Positions 38,510-48,439 of a stretch of DNA of 64,000 nucleotides are shown one piece after another. Every line of letters begins with the position of its first letter. The stretch's first letter is position 1. The position numbers were made by a program, and so were the translations under genes. Source of the DNA: Alphaproteobacteria bacterium (lineage in GTDB: Bacteria; Pseudomonadota; Alphaproteobacteria; UBA8366); the NCBI GenBank assembly GCA_009377445.1, contig WHUA01000001.1, positions 310,001 through 374,000 of the forward strand. The letters run 5' to 3'. Below the pieces are notes generated by a model. The model was not told where the DNA came from. It ran no database searches and saw only the letters and a program-made list of their open reading frames with translations.

Positions 38510-39274
38510 TTACCCGCCCGTGAACGCCCGGTATTCCTTCGCCAGATCCTTCGCCGCCGCCTCGACGAAGCGCCGGCCGTCTTCGGGCGTCGCGAGAGAG
38601 GGGTCGGCGCCGCGGCGGCCGTCCGGGTGGCGGCGGCGGAAATCGGCCGCGCCCTGGATCGGGTCGCTGTCGCGCGCCAGGGGACCGAGCGCGGCGGAGC
38701 GCTGCTGGTCGGGAAAGGCGTACCAGGTCACGGCGACTTCGTCGGGCGTCGCATGCGTGCCGCGCTTGTCGCCGTAGAGCGCGTCCGAGAGCTTCTTCAC
38801 GGACGGCATCTCCCACCAGTTGGCGAGGCGGCACTGCACCTCGGCCGGCATCTGGTTGCTGCCGGGCGCGGCCAGCGCCGCCGCCTCGCCCAGCTCGGCA
38901 TGGACCTCGCTGAAGGCCGTGCTCACGGGCGCGACGTTGCCGCCATGGCCATTGACGAAGAAAAACCTCTCGAAGCCGTGGCGCGCCAGCGAGATGACGA
39001 TATCGCGCACGACCAGGATGAGCGTCGACGGCCGCAGCGTGACCGAGCCGGCGAAGGCCATGTGATGCTGCGCCATGCCGACCGAGATCGTCGGCGCGAC
39101 CATGGCGTCCGTCTCCTCGCCCAGGCGCCGCGCGATGACCTGCGCGGTCAGCGCGTCTGTGCCGATGAGCCCGGTCGGGCCATGCTGCTCGGTCGAGCCG
39201 ATCGGGACGATGATCCCGGTGTTTCTCTCGAGGTAGGATTCGACCTCGGGCCAGGTGGAAAGCTGAAGCTGCAT
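38510..39274 (-). CDS. Creatininase family amidohydrolase
   Basis: The 254-residue protein has the creatininase metal motifs: IVPIGSTEQHGPTGLIGTDA (Glu, His, Asp ligands), the LVVRDIVISLARHGFERFFF helix-strand and VNGHGGNVAPV. Members hydrolyse creatinine, mycofactocin precursor peptides or formamidopyrimidines; none of these pathways is visible nearby, so the substrate is open. The start at 39274 (MQLQLSTWPEVESYL) places the motif at the normal distance. It is divergent from acs. Confidence 0.9.
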   Translation of the reverse strand: MQLQLSTWPEVESYLERNTGIIVPIGSTEQHGPTGLIGTDALTAQVIARRLGEETDAMVAPTISVGMAQHHMAFAGSVTLRPSTLILVVRDIVISLARHGFERFFFVNGHGGNVAPVSTAFSEVHAELGEAAALAAPGSNQMPAEVQCRLANWWEMPSVKKLSDALYGDKRGTHATPDEVAVTWYAFPDQQRSAALGPLARDSDPIQGAADFRRRHPDGRRGADPSLATPEDGRRFVEAAAKDLAKEYRAFTGG

Positions 39275-39438
39275 GAGCCAGATCCCCTTGTCGGCGTGGT
39301 GTCGGAGTGGTGCGCCGATCCGCTCCACGGGCTTGGTCCGACAATCCAGATATGACACTATACCGCCGTCGAAGAAAAGAAGGTGCGGCGGTTGGCCGGC
39401 CGCCGCGCGGGAACGGTTTTGCGGAGGATGCGCGAATC

Positions 39439-41379
39439 ATGGCTGACAACGAGCTCTTTCCGGTGCCCGATGCGGTTGCGAAACGGGCTTGGGCCGATGA
39501 GAAGAAGTACCGGGAGATGTACCGCCGGTCGGTCGACGACCCGGAAGGCTTCTGGGCCGAACAGGGCAAGCGGATCGACTGGTTCAAGCCTTACAGCAAA
39601 GTCAAGGACTGCTCCTACGACCCGCAAGACGTCCATATCCGCTGGTTCTACGACGGTACGCTGAACGCATCCCATAACTGCCTCGACCGCCACCTCGCGA
39701 AGCGTGGCGACCAGGTTGCGATCCTCTGGGAAGGCGACGATCCGAAGGACTCGAAGAAGATCACCTACCGCGAGCTGCATCGCGACGTCTGCAAATTCGC
39801 CAACGTCCTGAAGTCGATCGGCGCCAGGAAGGGCGACCGCATCACGATCTACATGCCGATGATCCCGGAGGCAGCCGTCGCCATGCTGGCCTGCGCGCGC
39901 ATCGGCGCGATTCATTCCGTCGTGTTCGGCGGCTTCTCGCCGGACTCGCTGGCGAACCGCATCCAGGACGCCGACTGCTCGATCGTCGTGACCGCGGACG
40001 AAGGCGTGCGCGGCGGCCGCAAGATCCCGCTGAAGAAGAATACGGACGAGGCGGTCGCGAACTGCCCGACGGTGAAGAAATGCGTCGTCGTGAAGCGCAC
40101 CGGCGGCAAGGTCGATTGGCAGGACGGCCGCGACGTCTGGTACCACGAGCTGATGGCCAAGGCCTCGGAAGACTGCAAGGCCGAGGAGATGGGCGCCGAG
40201 GACCCGCTGTTCATCCTCTACACCTCGGGCTCCACCGGCAAGCCGAAGGGCGTGCTGCACACGACCGGCGGCTATCTCGTCTTCACCGCGATGACGCATC
40301 AATACGTCTTCGACTACAAGGACGGCGAAATCTATTGGTGCACCGCCGACGTCGGCTGGGTCACCGGGCACAGCTACATCCTCTATGGGCCGCTCGCCAA
40401 CGGCGCGACGACGCTGATGTTCGAGGGCGTGCCGAACTACCCGGACACGAGCCGCTTCTGGCAGGTCTGCGACAAGCACAAGGTCGAGATCTTCTACACC
40501 GCGCCGACCGCGATCCGCGCGCTGATGCGCGAAGGCGACGGGCCGGTCAAGAAAACCAGCCGGAGATCCATCCGCCTGCTCGGCACGGTCGGCGAGCCGA
40601 TCAACCCGGAAGCCTGGCTGTGGTATTACAACGTCGTGGGCGAGCGCCGCTCCCCGATCGTCGATACCTGGTGGCAGACGGAGACCGGCGGCATCCTGAT
40701 CACGCCGCTGCCGGGCGCGATCGCGCTCAAGCCCGGCTCCGCCACCGTGCCTTTCTTCGGTATCGTGCCGTTGGTGGTCGACGGCGACGGCAAGGAGCTG
40801 AAGGGCCCCGGCGCCGGCAACCTCTGCATCGCGGAGTCCTGGCCCGGGCAGATGCGCACCGTCTACGGCGATCATCAGCGTTTCGTCGAGACCTACTTCA
40901 TGACCTATCCCGGCCGCTACTTCACCGGCGACGGCTGCCGGCGCGACGAGGACGGCTATTACTGGATTACCGGCCGGGTCGACGACGTGATCAACGTCGC
41001 CGGCCACCGCATGGGCACGGCGGAAGTCGAATCCGCGCTCGTCGCGCATGCCAAGGTCGCGGAGGCCGCGGTGGTGGGCTACCCGCACGACATCAAGGGC
41101 CAGGGCATCTACGCCTATGTGACGCTGAACGCCGGCGAGGAGCCGACCGAGACGCTGCGCAAGGAGCTGGTGCAGTGGGTGCGCAAGGAGATCGGCCCGA
41201 TCGCGTCCCCCGACCTGATCCAATGGGCGCCGAGCCTGCCGAAGACGCGCTCGGGCAAAATCATGCGCCGCATCCTGCGCAAAATCGCCGAGAACGACCA
41301 CGGCAACCTCGGCGACACCTCGACCCTGGCCGAGCCTGGCGTGGTCACCGACCTGGTCGACAATCGGATGAACCGGTAA
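39439..41379 (+). CDS. acs: Acetyl-CoA synthetase
   Basis: The 646-residue enzyme activates acetate through acetyl-AMP. It has the ACAS N-domain ([20 protein letters not shown]), [44 protein letters not shown] with the CoA/acetate pocket Trp, [20 protein letters not shown] and the acetylatable Lys in [17 protein letters not shown]. The start at 39439 follows GAGGATG and gives the family length. A repeat that can act as a terminator follows. Confidence 0.97.
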   Translation: MADNELFPVPDAVAKRAWADEKKYREMYRRSVDDPEGFWAEQGKRIDWFKPYSKVKDCSYDPQDVHIRWFYDGTLNASHNCLDRHLAKRGDQVAILWEGDDPKDSKKITYRELHRDVCKFANVLKSIGARKGDRITIYMPMIPEAAVAMLACARIGAIHSVVFGGFSPDSLANRIQDADCSIVVTADEGVRGGRKIPLKKNTDEAVANCPTVKKCVVVKRTGGKVDWQDGRDVWYHELMAKASEDCKAEEMGAEDPLFILYTSGSTGKPKGVLHTTGGYLVFTAMTHQYVFDYKDGEIYWCTADVGWVTGHSYILYGPLANGATTLMFEGVPNYPDTSRFWQVCDKHKVEIFYTAPTAIRALMREGDGPVKKTSRRSIRLLGTVGEPINPEAWLWYYNVVGERRSPIVDTWWQTETGGILITPLPGAIALKPGSATVPFFGIVPLVVDGDGKELKGPGAGNLCIAESWPGQMRTVYGDHQRFVETYFMTYPGRYFTGDGCRRDEDGYYWITGRVDDVINVAGHRMGTAEVESALVAHAKVAEAAVVGYPHDIKGQGIYAYVTLNAGEEPTETLRKELVQWVRKEIGPIASPDLIQWAPSLPKTRSGKIMRRILRKIAENDHGNLGDTSTLAEPGVVTDLVDNRMNR

Positions 41380-41397
41380 CGATGTAACGCGCGTTTT

Positions 41398-41481
41398 CAT
41401 CCTTCGACAGGCTCAGGATGAGGTTAGTGTGTTGTCTATGAACGATAATTGACCTCATGCTGAGCCTGTCGAAGCATGAGG
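41398..41481. repeat. Inverted pair of a 26-29 bp REP-like element
   Basis: One copy (41398-41423, CATCCTTCGACAGGCTCAGG...) and an inverted copy (41453-41481, CCTCATGCTGAGCCTGTCGA...) can pair over more than 20 bp with a loop of about 30. The same element recurs at 58302-58378. It separates the convergent acs and DUF1674 genes and may terminate both. Confidence 0.85.
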
Positions 41482-41506
41482 TTCCGCTGGATATTTCGAC
41501 GGCGCC

Positions 41507-41761
41507 CTAGAAATCGATGCAGCGGCCGGCTTTTTCCCAGTCGCCGTAGCGCGTCGGCTCGAGCCCTTTGGGGCCGCCGATCTCCTTGACGATCTCGCCG
41601 CGGGCTTCCGCCGCGCGCCGCCATTTCTCGCCGGCTCGGTCCGCCTTTTCCTCGGCGAGGCGGCGCGGGTCCTTGCCGCGCACCTCCGCCTCGGGCGGAA
41701 CCGCGGCTTCCCGCGGCGGCGTCACACGGTCCTTTTTCAAGCGGTCGAAGAGATTGGCCAT
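41507..41761 (-). CDS. DUF1674 protein, succinate dehydrogenase assembly factor 4 homologue
   Basis: The 84-residue protein ends with the DUF1674 signature EIGGPKGLEPTRYGDWEKAG then RCIDF, shared with mitochondrial SDHAF4, which protects the flavinated SdhA subunit. The N-terminal half is charged and variable. No sdh genes are in the window. It faces away from htpX, an arrangement common in alphaproteobacteria. The start at 41761 (MANLFDRLKKDR) is the first reasonable ATG. Confidence 0.88.
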   Translation of the reverse strand: MANLFDRLKKDRVTPPREAAVPPEAEVRGKDPRRLAEEKADRAGEKWRRAAEARGEIVKEIGGPKGLEPTRYGDWEKAGRCIDF

Positions 41762-41884
41762 GATCAAAGAAATATGGCGATCCTCCGCGCGCTTGCCAAG
41801 ACTTGAAGCCGGCCGTGGGCGCACCCTAATTATGGGGGCTGCGCGGATATCCACCGTTGCGCGGCGCGCAGGAGGCGAAAAGCG

Positions 41885-42766
41885 ATGAATTACCTACGGA
41901 CGGCGATACTGCTGGCCGGAATGACCGCGCTCTTCATGGGCGTCGGCTTCATGATCGGCGGGCAGACCGGCATGCTGATCGCGCTGGCCCTGGCGGCCGG
42001 CATGAACTTCTTCGCCTATTGGAGCTCGGACAAGATGGTGCTGCGCATGTACGGCGCGCGCGAAGTGAGCCGCGCCGAGGCACCCGCGTTCCATGGCATC
42101 GTCGAGCAACTGGCGGACAAGGCGGGCCTGCCGATGCCCCGCGTCTACATCATGGAGAACGACCAGCCGAACGCCTTCGCCACGGGCCGCAATCCGGAGA
42201 ATGCCGCGGTCGCCGCGACCACCGGCCTGCTGCGCCATCTCAGCCACGAGGAGATCGCCGGCGTGATGGCGCACGAGCTGGGGCATGTGAAGAACCGCGA
42301 CACGCTCACCATGACGATCACGGCGACGATCGCCGGCGCGATCTCCATGCTGGCCAATTTCGCCATGTTCGCCGGGATGTTCGGCGGCGGCAACGACAAC
42401 CGCAACAACCCGCTCGGCATCGTCGGCGTGCTGCTGGTGGCGATCCTCGCGCCGCTCGCCGCCATGATGGTGCAGATGGCGATCAGCCGCACCCGCGAAT
42501 ACGCCGCCGACCGCATGGGCGCGGAGATCAGCGGCCGGCCGCTGTGGCTCGCCTCGGCGCTGGAGAAGCTGGAGCACGGCGCGCAGGTGATCGACAACCC
42601 GGCGGCGGAGCACAATCCCGCGACGGCCCACCTCTTCATCGTCAACCCGCTGCACGGGGGCAGCATGGACAGCCTGTTCTCGACGCACCCCAGCACGGCG
42701 AACCGGGTCCAGCGCCTGCGCGAGATGGCGGGCGCCGCCGCGCCGGCCGCCGGCCCCTGGGGCTGA
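41885..42766 (+). CDS. htpX: Membrane zinc protease HtpX
   Basis: The 293-residue protein has two N-terminal membrane segments (about 5-24 and 30-47), the HExxH motif in [14 protein letters not shown] at about residue 130, two more segments (about 140-160 and 175-200), and the third zinc ligand Glu in [15 protein letters not shown]. HtpX degrades misfolded membrane proteins with Fts[18 protein letters not shown] is the closing block. rsmB follows at once. Confidence 0.96.
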   Translation: MNYLRTAILLAGMTALFMGVGFMIGGQTGMLIALALAAGMNFFAYWSSDKMVLRMYGAREVSRAEAPAFHGIVEQLADKAGLPMPRVYIMENDQPNAFATGRNPENAAVAATTGLLRHLSHEEIAGVMAHELGHVKNRDTLTMTITATIAGAISMLANFAMFAGMFGGGNDNRNNPLGIVGVLLVAILAPLAAMMVQMAISRTREYAADRMGAEISGRPLWLASALEKLEHGAQVIDNPAAEHNPATAHLFIVNPLHGGSMDSLFSTHPSTANRVQRLREMAGAAAPAAGPWG

Positions 42767-42768
42767 GC

Positions 42769-44085
42769 CTGGGAACGCCGGGGGGACGCCGGCCGATCGC
42801 CCGCCCGAACCAGCCCGCACCGGCCGACAGCCGGCAGGTCGCCCTCGACCTGCTGGACGCCGTGCTTCTGAAGCGGCGCGCGCTCGATGCGGCGATCTCT
42901 TCTCATAGCGGCTTCGGCGGGCTGAGCGCGCGCGACCGGGCCTTCGCGCGCCTGCTCGCGGCCACCGTGCTTCGCCGGCTCGGCGAGGTCGACGCCGCGC
43001 TGGCGCCGCTGCTCGAGCGGCCGCTCGCGCCCGGCGCGGCGCGGGTGATGAACGCGCTGCGGATCGGCGCGGCGCAGCGACTTTTCCTCGATACGCCGCC
43101 GCATGCCGCCGTCGATACCACGGTGCGGCTGCTGGACGGCAGGCTCTCGGGCTTCAAGGGACTGGCGAATGCCGTCCTGCGGAAGGTCGCCGCCCCCGCC
43201 GAGACGCTGGACGCAGCGCGCCTCGATACGCCGGACTGGCTGTGGCGGAGCTGGGTGTCGGCCCATGGCAAAGAGGCGGCCGCTGGGATCGCCGCCGCGC
43301 ATCTGGCGGAGCCGCCGCTCGACCTTACCGTCGCCCGGGACGCGGAGACGTGGCGCGAGCGGCTGCAGGCGACGCTGCTGCCGACGGGCTCGCTGCGCCG
43401 CCCGATCGGCGGCGACCCGAGCGCCCTGCCCGGCTACGACGAAGGCGCCTGGTGGGTGCAGGATGCCGCCGCGGCGCTGCCCGCGCGGCTGCTCGGGCCC
43501 ATCGCCGGGCGCCGGGTGATCGATCTCTGCGCCGCGCCGGGCGGCAAGACGGCGCAACTCGCCGCGGCGGGCGCCGAGGTGACCGCCGTCGACCGCTCCC
43601 CCGCCAGACTCGCCCGGCTCGGGGAGAATCTGCGGCGTCTTAGACTTGACGCGCAGGTGGTGGAGGCGGACGCCGCGACCTGGCGGCCGGACCGGCCGGC
43701 CGATGCGGTGCTGCTCGACGCTCCCTGCACCGCGACGGGAACGATCCGCCGGCATCCGGACATCGCCCGCATCAAGACCCCCGGGGACGTCGCGCGAATG
43801 CCGGCCGTGCAGGATCGCCTGCTGCGCGCCGCGGTCGAGATGACCGCCCCCGGCGGATGCCTCGTCTACGCCACCTGCTCGCTGCAGCCCGAGGAAGGGC
43901 CGGACCGCATCGCGGCCCTTCTCCGGGAAGGCGCGCCCGTGCGACTCGACGGAATCTCTGCCACGGAATTGCCCGGATTATCGAGTGCAATACGTCCCGA
44001 CGGCACGGTAAGGACCCTGCCGTGCCACTGGAAAGAGTTTGGCGGCATCGATGGCTTCTTCATCGCACGGCTCCAGCGCGTCTGA
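42769..44085 (+). CDS. rsmB: 16S rRNA (cytosine967-C5)-methyltransferase RsmB
   Basis: The protein has an N-terminal NusB-like RNA-binding domain (about 25-150; [20 protein letters not shown]) and a C-terminal methyltransferase with the SAM motif [20 protein letters not shown], the catalytic cysteines in [15 protein letters not shown] and [11 protein letters not shown]. The start is a problem: no ATG, GTG or TTG lies in frame between the htpX stop (42764-42766) and the conserved region. I placed it at CTG 42769, two bases after that stop. An ATC at 42796 or a start inside htpX are alternatives. Total length would be 438 residues. Confidence 0.9.
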   Translation: MGTPGGRRPIARPNQPAPADSRQVALDLLDAVLLKRRALDAAISSHSGFGGLSARDRAFARLLAATVLRRLGEVDAALAPLLERPLAPGAARVMNALRIGAAQRLFLDTPPHAAVDTTVRLLDGRLSGFKGLANAVLRKVAAPAETLDAARLDTPDWLWRSWVSAHGKEAAAGIAAAHLAEPPLDLTVARDAETWRERLQATLLPTGSLRRPIGGDPSALPGYDEGAWWVQDAAAALPARLLGPIAGRRVIDLCAAPGGKTAQLAAAGAEVTAVDRSPARLARLGENLRRLRLDAQVVEADAATWRPDRPADAVLLDAPCTATGTIRRHPDIARIKTPGDVARMPAVQDRLLRAAVEMTAPGGCLVYATCSLQPEEGPDRIAALLREGAPVRLDGISATELPGLSSAIRPDGTVRTLPCHWKEFGGIDGFFIARLQRV

Positions 44086-44135
44086 GCCATTGCTTCTTCT
44101 TGCGCCGAATCGCGTCTGGCATTAAGGATTTGGCC

Positions 44136-44801
44136 ATGCAGCAGCGCGTGCGCATCGCACCTTCGATCCTCTCGGCCGATTTCGCCGCGCTGGGGGAAGA
44201 GGTGCGCGCGATCGACGCCGCCGGCGCCGACTATATCCACGTCGACGTGATGGACGGCCACTTCGTCCCCAATATCACGATCGGGCCGGACGTCGTGAAG
44301 GCGCTGCGCCGGCATACGGCGAAGCCGTTCGACGTGCATCTCATGATCTCGCCGGTCGATCCCTATATCGAGGCCTTCGCCGCGGCGGGCGCGGATATCA
44401 TCACGGTCCATCCGGAAGCCGGGCCGCACACGCACCGGACGATCCAGGCGATCAAGGCGTGCGGCAAGAAAGCGGGCGTTTCGCTCAACCCGGCGACGCC
44501 GGTCGATATCGTGGACTATCTGCTGCCGGACCTCGACCTCGTCCTGGTGATGACGGTCAATCCCGGCTTCGGCGGGCAACGCTTCATTCCCGCGCAGCTC
44601 GAAAAGATTCGCGACCTGCGCCGGCGCATCGACAAGATCGGCCGGCCGATCGACCTGGAGGTCGACGGCGGGATCAATGCCGACACCGCGGCGCAGGCGA
44701 TTGCGGCGGGCGCCGACGTCCTGGTGGCGGGCACGGCCAGCTTCGCGGGTGGAGCCGAGGCATATGCCGAGAACATCAGGAGACTCCGCACCGCCGGCTG
44801 A
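44136..44801 (+). CDS. rpe: Ribulose-phosphate 3-epimerase
   Basis: The 221-residue TIM-barrel enzyme interconverts ribulose 5-phosphate and xylulose 5-phosphate. [33 protein letters not shown] with catalytic Asp, [30 protein letters not shown] and [11 protein letters not shown] (second catalytic Asp and phosphate loop) are all present. AAGGA lies 8 bases before the ATG. It stands between rsmB and the heparinase gene. Confidence 0.97.
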   Translation: MQQRVRIAPSILSADFAALGEEVRAIDAAGADYIHVDVMDGHFVPNITIGPDVVKALRRHTAKPFDVHLMISPVDPYIEAFAAAGADIITVHPEAGPHTHRTIQAIKACGKKAGVSLNPATPVDIVDYLLPDLDLVLVMTVNPGFGGQRFIPAQLEKIRDLRRRIDKIGRPIDLEVDGGINADTAAQAIAAGADVLVAGTASFAGGAEAYAENIRRLRTAG

Positions 44802-44855
44802 CGTTCTTGGGGGGAGGTCCGGCACATATATTCCAGCACAGCTACTTGAGATCGA

Positions 44856-46478
44856 GTGTCCGGATTGACCAACGGTATTTCCAACAGCGTGTTTCGCTCG
44901 CGCCTCTACAAGCTCGCATTGATGGGGCGCGGCCCCACCAAGCTCCTGGCGCTCCCGCCCGACTGCGCGGAGCGCGGCGTGCCCGTGGGCGACGCCGAGC
45001 GCGGCGCGGCGATTCTTCAGGGCCGCTTCGCGCTGGCGGGCAAGTCTTTGTACTTCGGCGAGTCGCCGTGGGCCGAGGAATCGCTCGACGAAGAGCAGCG
45101 TGCGGAGCTGCATCGCTTCGGCTGGCTCGGCGACCTCGCCGCCGCGGGCTCGGAGGATGCGCGCCGTGCCGCCGAGACGCTGCTCGAGCGCTGGGACGAG
45201 AAATTCGGCACCTACACGCCGGTAGGCTGGCGTTCGGACGTGCTGGCCGCGCGCATCGACAACTGCCTGACCCATTTCACGGCCCTGTTCGATACGGCCG
45301 AGCCGACCTTTCACATCCGCTTCCTGGATTGCATCGCCCGCCAGATCCGCCATCTGCGGCGCGTGGCGTTGACCGACACGCCCGCGCCGGACCGCATCGC
45401 GGTGCTCAAGGGGCTGATCTACGGCGAATGCTGCGTGGTTTCGGAACCGGACAGGGTGGCGCGGGCCTGCGCCATGCTGGAGGCGGAGATGGAGAGCCAG
45501 ATCCTGCCCGACGGCAGCCATGTTTCGCGCAGCCCGGGACGGCAGTTCGCCGTTCTCGAGATGCTCGTCGACATCAGGGACGTGCTGGCGGCGGCGGGCC
45601 AGGAAGTTCCGGTCGCGCTGCGCCACGCGATCGACCGGATGGCGCCGATGACCCGCTTCTTCCGTATGGGCGACGGGCTTGCCTGTTTCCATGGCGGCGG
45701 CAGACCCGATTCTGCGCATATCGACCGGACGCTCGAGCGCTCCGACGCGCACGGCCGCGCCCCGAAGCGGGCGCATGACGCTGGCTTCGAGCGGATCGAC
45801 GCGGGCAGCCTCGTTCTCATCCTCGATGGCGGCGCGCCGCCGGAAGCGCCGCACGACCGCGACGCGCATGCCGGCATGATCAGCTTCGAATTGAGCGTCG
45901 GACGGCAGCCGCTGTTCGTCAATTGCGGCGCCGGCGCGGACGCGGACGGTTCCTGGCGGCAGGCGCTGCGCACCACCGCCGCGCATTCCACCATCGTCGT
46001 CGGCGACACGAACTGTTGCGAGCTACTGGCCGAAGGCATCGGCCGGCGGCCGGGCGAGGTCGACTGCGATCGCGGGGAACGCGACGGCAGCATCTGGATC
46101 AGCAGCAGCCATGCCGGCTACGAGCCGAAGTTCGGCCTGACCCATCGCCGCCGCTTCTATGTGAACGAGGCCGCCGCCGACCTGCGCGGCGAGGACATCC
46201 TCGTCGGCAACCGCGACCATCCCTTCGCCATCCGCTTCCATCTCCATCCGGATGTCGCGGCGGAGATCGACGAGACGGGAACCCGCGCGACCTTTACCTT
46301 GCCGGACGGCGAGCGCTGGCGCATGCGGATCGAGCTGCCGGCATCGCTCGAAGACAGCGTCTATTGGGACGACCGCCGCGGCATCCGCCCGGCGCGGCAG
46401 ATCGTCGTCCGCACCACGACGTCCGACGAGGCGACCGCCGTCAAGTGGCGGCTTCGGCCGCTCGCGGACGAGGACTAG
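44856..46478 (+). CDS. Heparinase II/III family protein
   Basis: The 540-residue protein has the alpha/alpha-toroid N-domain (WLGDLAAAGSEDARRAAETL, PDGSHVSRSPGRQFAVLEML) and the beta-sandwich heparinase II/III C-domain (AHSTIVVGDTNCCELL, LTHRRRFYVNEAAADLRGED, FAIRFHLHPDVAAEID). It has no signal peptide. The family contains polysaccharide lyases, but the cytosolic alphaproteobacterial members found next to purH have no proven substrate. The start is GTG at 44856, with TTG at 44865 as alternative. Confidence 0.9.
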   Translation: MSGLTNGISNSVFRSRLYKLALMGRGPTKLLALPPDCAERGVPVGDAERGAAILQGRFALAGKSLYFGESPWAEESLDEEQRAELHRFGWLGDLAAAGSEDARRAAETLLERWDEKFGTYTPVGWRSDVLAARIDNCLTHFTALFDTAEPTFHIRFLDCIARQIRHLRRVALTDTPAPDRIAVLKGLIYGECCVVSEPDRVARACAMLEAEMESQILPDGSHVSRSPGRQFAVLEMLVDIRDVLAAAGQEVPVALRHAIDRMAPMTRFFRMGDGLACFHGGGRPDSAHIDRTLERSDAHGRAPKRAHDAGFERIDAGSLVLILDGGAPPEAPHDRDAHAGMISFELSVGRQPLFVNCGAGADADGSWRQALRTTAAHSTIVVGDTNCCELLAEGIGRRPGEVDCDRGERDGSIWISSSHAGYEPKFGLTHRRRFYVNEAAADLRGEDILVGNRDHPFAIRFHLHPDVAAEIDETGTRATFTLPDGERWRMRIELPASLEDSVYWDDRRGIRPARQIVVRTTTSDEATAVKWRLRPLADED

Positions 46479-46507
46479 CCCATGACCGGGCGCCATCAAG
46501 CACGCGG

Positions 46508-47479
46508 ATGATCTGGCTGCTTTGCATAAGCGCGGTCATCGCCGTCTTGAGCGCGCTCGCCACCGGCATGCTGGCCGCGCTGCTGCGCCGCCGCGCCATC
46601 CTCGACCATCCCAACGCGCGCAGCAGCCACGCCACCCCCACGCCGCGCGGCGGCGGCCTCGCGGTCGTGCCGATTACGCTGGCAGCCTGGATCGCCGGCG
46701 CCGGAACGGAGCTGCCGACCGGGCTGATCGTCATTCTCGGCGGCGCGTGCGCGCTGGCGGCGCTGTCCTGGATCGACGACCTGCGGTCGCTGCCGGCCGC
46801 GCTTCGCCTTGCGGTCCAGGCGGCGGTCGTCGGCGTCGGCGTCGGCGCGCTCGGCGCCCACGGGCAGATATTCCAGGGACTGCTGCCCGCCTGGCTGGAC
46901 GCGGCGGCGGCGGCGCTCCTCTGGCTCTGGTTCCTCAACCTGTTCAACTTCATGGATGGCATCGACGGCATCGCCGGCGTCGAGACGGTCTGCATCGGCG
47001 CCGGGCTCGCGGCCCTGGCCGCGCTTGCCGCCGACGGCGCGCCGCCGGCCTGGTTCGGCGCGACACTGGCGGCGGCGGCTTTCGGCTTCCTCGTCTGGAA
47101 CTGGCATCCGGCGCGAATATTTCTCGGCGATGTCGGCAGCGTTCCGCTCGGGTTCCTGCTCGGCTTCCTGCTGCTCGCCCTTGCGGCGCGCGGATACTGG
47201 GCGCCCGCCCTCATCCTTCCCGCCTACTACTTGGCCGACGCGACGATCACGCTCGCGCGGCGGGCATGGCGGCGCGAGCCCGTCTGGAAGGCGCATGCCG
47301 AGCACTACTATCAACGCGCGGTGCAGTCCGGGATGAGCCACGCACAGGTCAGCCTGGCGGTCCTCGCCGCCAATCTCGTGCTGGTCGGCCTGGCGCTGAC
47401 CTCGCTCTCCTTCCCGCTGCTCTCGCTCGCCGCGGCGGCGCTGGTCGTCGCCGCGCTGCTCGTCTGGATGCGGCCGTGA
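46508..47479 (+). CDS. Polyprenyl-phosphate sugar-1-phosphate transferase (WecA/WbpL/WreU-like)
   Basis: The 323-residue membrane protein has about ten hydrophobic segments and the MraY/WecA family motifs: DHPNARSSHATPTPRGGGLA in the first loop, the conserved Asp pair in LSWIDDLRSLPAALRL, FNFMDGIDGIAGVE with the catalytic Asp, and HYYQRAVQSGMSHAQVSLAV near the end. Such enzymes move a HexNAc-1-phosphate from UDP to bactoprenyl phosphate to start O-antigen or similar glycans. The next two genes appear to make the donor. Its stop overlaps the GTG of the reductase gene. Confidence 0.9.
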   Translation: MIWLLCISAVIAVLSALATGMLAALLRRRAILDHPNARSSHATPTPRGGGLAVVPITLAAWIAGAGTELPTGLIVILGGACALAALSWIDDLRSLPAALRLAVQAAVVGVGVGALGAHGQIFQGLLPAWLDAAAAALLWLWFLNLFNFMDGIDGIAGVETVCIGAGLAALAALAADGAPPAWFGATLAAAAFGFLVWNWHPARIFLGDVGSVPLGFLLGFLLLALAARGYWAPALILPAYYLADATITLARRAWRREPVWKAHAEHYYQRAVQSGMSHAQVSLAVLAANLVLVGLALTSLSFPLLSLAAAALVVAALLVWMRP

Positions 47480-48381
47480 GGCAGCCGGCGCGCCGGGTCG
47501 TGGTGACCGGCGCGGGCGGCTTCGTCGGCCGGGCGCTCTGCCCCGCGCTGCAGCGGGCGTCGTGGTCCGTCGTCCCGGCGGACCGGCGCGACACGGGCGA
47601 TATCGGCCCCGACACCGACTGGCGGCCGCTGCTCGACGGCGCGGAAGCGGTCGTCCACCTTGCCGCCCGCGTCCATGTCATGCGCGACGACGGCACGGAA
47701 CCCGCGGCGTTCGACCGCGTCAACCATCTCGCGACGGCGCGGCTGGCGGCGCAGGCGGCCGAGGCGGGCGTGCGGCGCTTCGTCTTCATGAGCTCGGTCA
47801 AGGTCCATGGCGACGTCTCCGATCATCCGCTGCGCGCGGACGATCCGCCCTCGCCCGCCGATCCGTACGGCCGATCCAAGCTTGCCGCGGAGGCGGCGCT
47901 CGCCGCGCATTCGGCCCGCATGACGACGGCGATACTGCGGCCGCCGCTCGTCTACGGTCCCGGCGTGAAGGGCAATTTCCTCAGCCTGATGCGGGCCGTC
48001 GACCGCGGCTGGCCGCTGCCGCTCGCGGCGGTGGCCAACCGCCGCAGCCTGATCCAGCTCGGCAACCTCGTCGATGCGGCCCGCGCGGCCCTGGAGGCGC
48101 CGCCGGGAATCTACCTTCCGAGCGACGGGGAGGACGTCTCGACGCCGGCGCTCGTCCGGCGTATCGCCGCGGCGCTCGGCCGTCCCGCGCGGCTCTTTTC
48201 CGTTCCGCCCGCGATGCTGCGCGGGCTGGCCGCCGCCGCCGGAAAGACGACCGCGCTCGAGCGCGTCACCGGCTCGCTCACCGTGGACGGCCGGCTCGCC
48301 GGGTGGAAGCCGCCCTTCGCGATGGCAGAGGGGCTCGCGGTCACCGCGGCCTGGTACCGCCGCGAGTTCGGCCGGCGATGA
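47476..48381 (+). CDS. NAD-dependent epimerase/reductase (WbpV/WreQ-like 4-keto reductase)
   Basis: The 301-residue extended SDR has VVVTGAGGFVGRALCPALQR, VVHLAARVHVMRDDG, FVFMSSVKVHGDVSD (catalytic Ser) and the Tyr-Lys pair in DPYGRSKLAAEAAL. LAARVHVM is characteristic of the WbpV/WbpK group of 4-keto-sugar reductases. It begins with GTG at 47476, one base before the stop of the transferase gene. In Rhizobium etli the equivalent WreQ reduces UDP-4-keto-6-deoxy-GlcNAc to UDP-QuiNAc; the same step is inferred here. Confidence 0.87.
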   Translation: MRQPARRVVVTGAGGFVGRALCPALQRASWSVVPADRRDTGDIGPDTDWRPLLDGAEAVVHLAARVHVMRDDGTEPAAFDRVNHLATARLAAQAAEAGVRRFVFMSSVKVHGDVSDHPLRADDPPSPADPYGRSKLAAEAALAAHSARMTTAILRPPLVYGPGVKGNFLSLMRAVDRGWPLPLAAVANRRSLIQLGNLVDAARAALEAPPGIYLPSDGEDVSTPALVRRIAAALGRPARLFSVPPAMLRGLAAAAGKTTALERVTGSLTVDGRLAGWKPPFAMAEGLAVTAAWYRREFGRR

Positions 48382-48439
48382 CGCCGGTCCGTCCAATGCG
48401 CTTGCCAGCGCCCTGGCGCCGCTTTAAGAACCGGTCACT

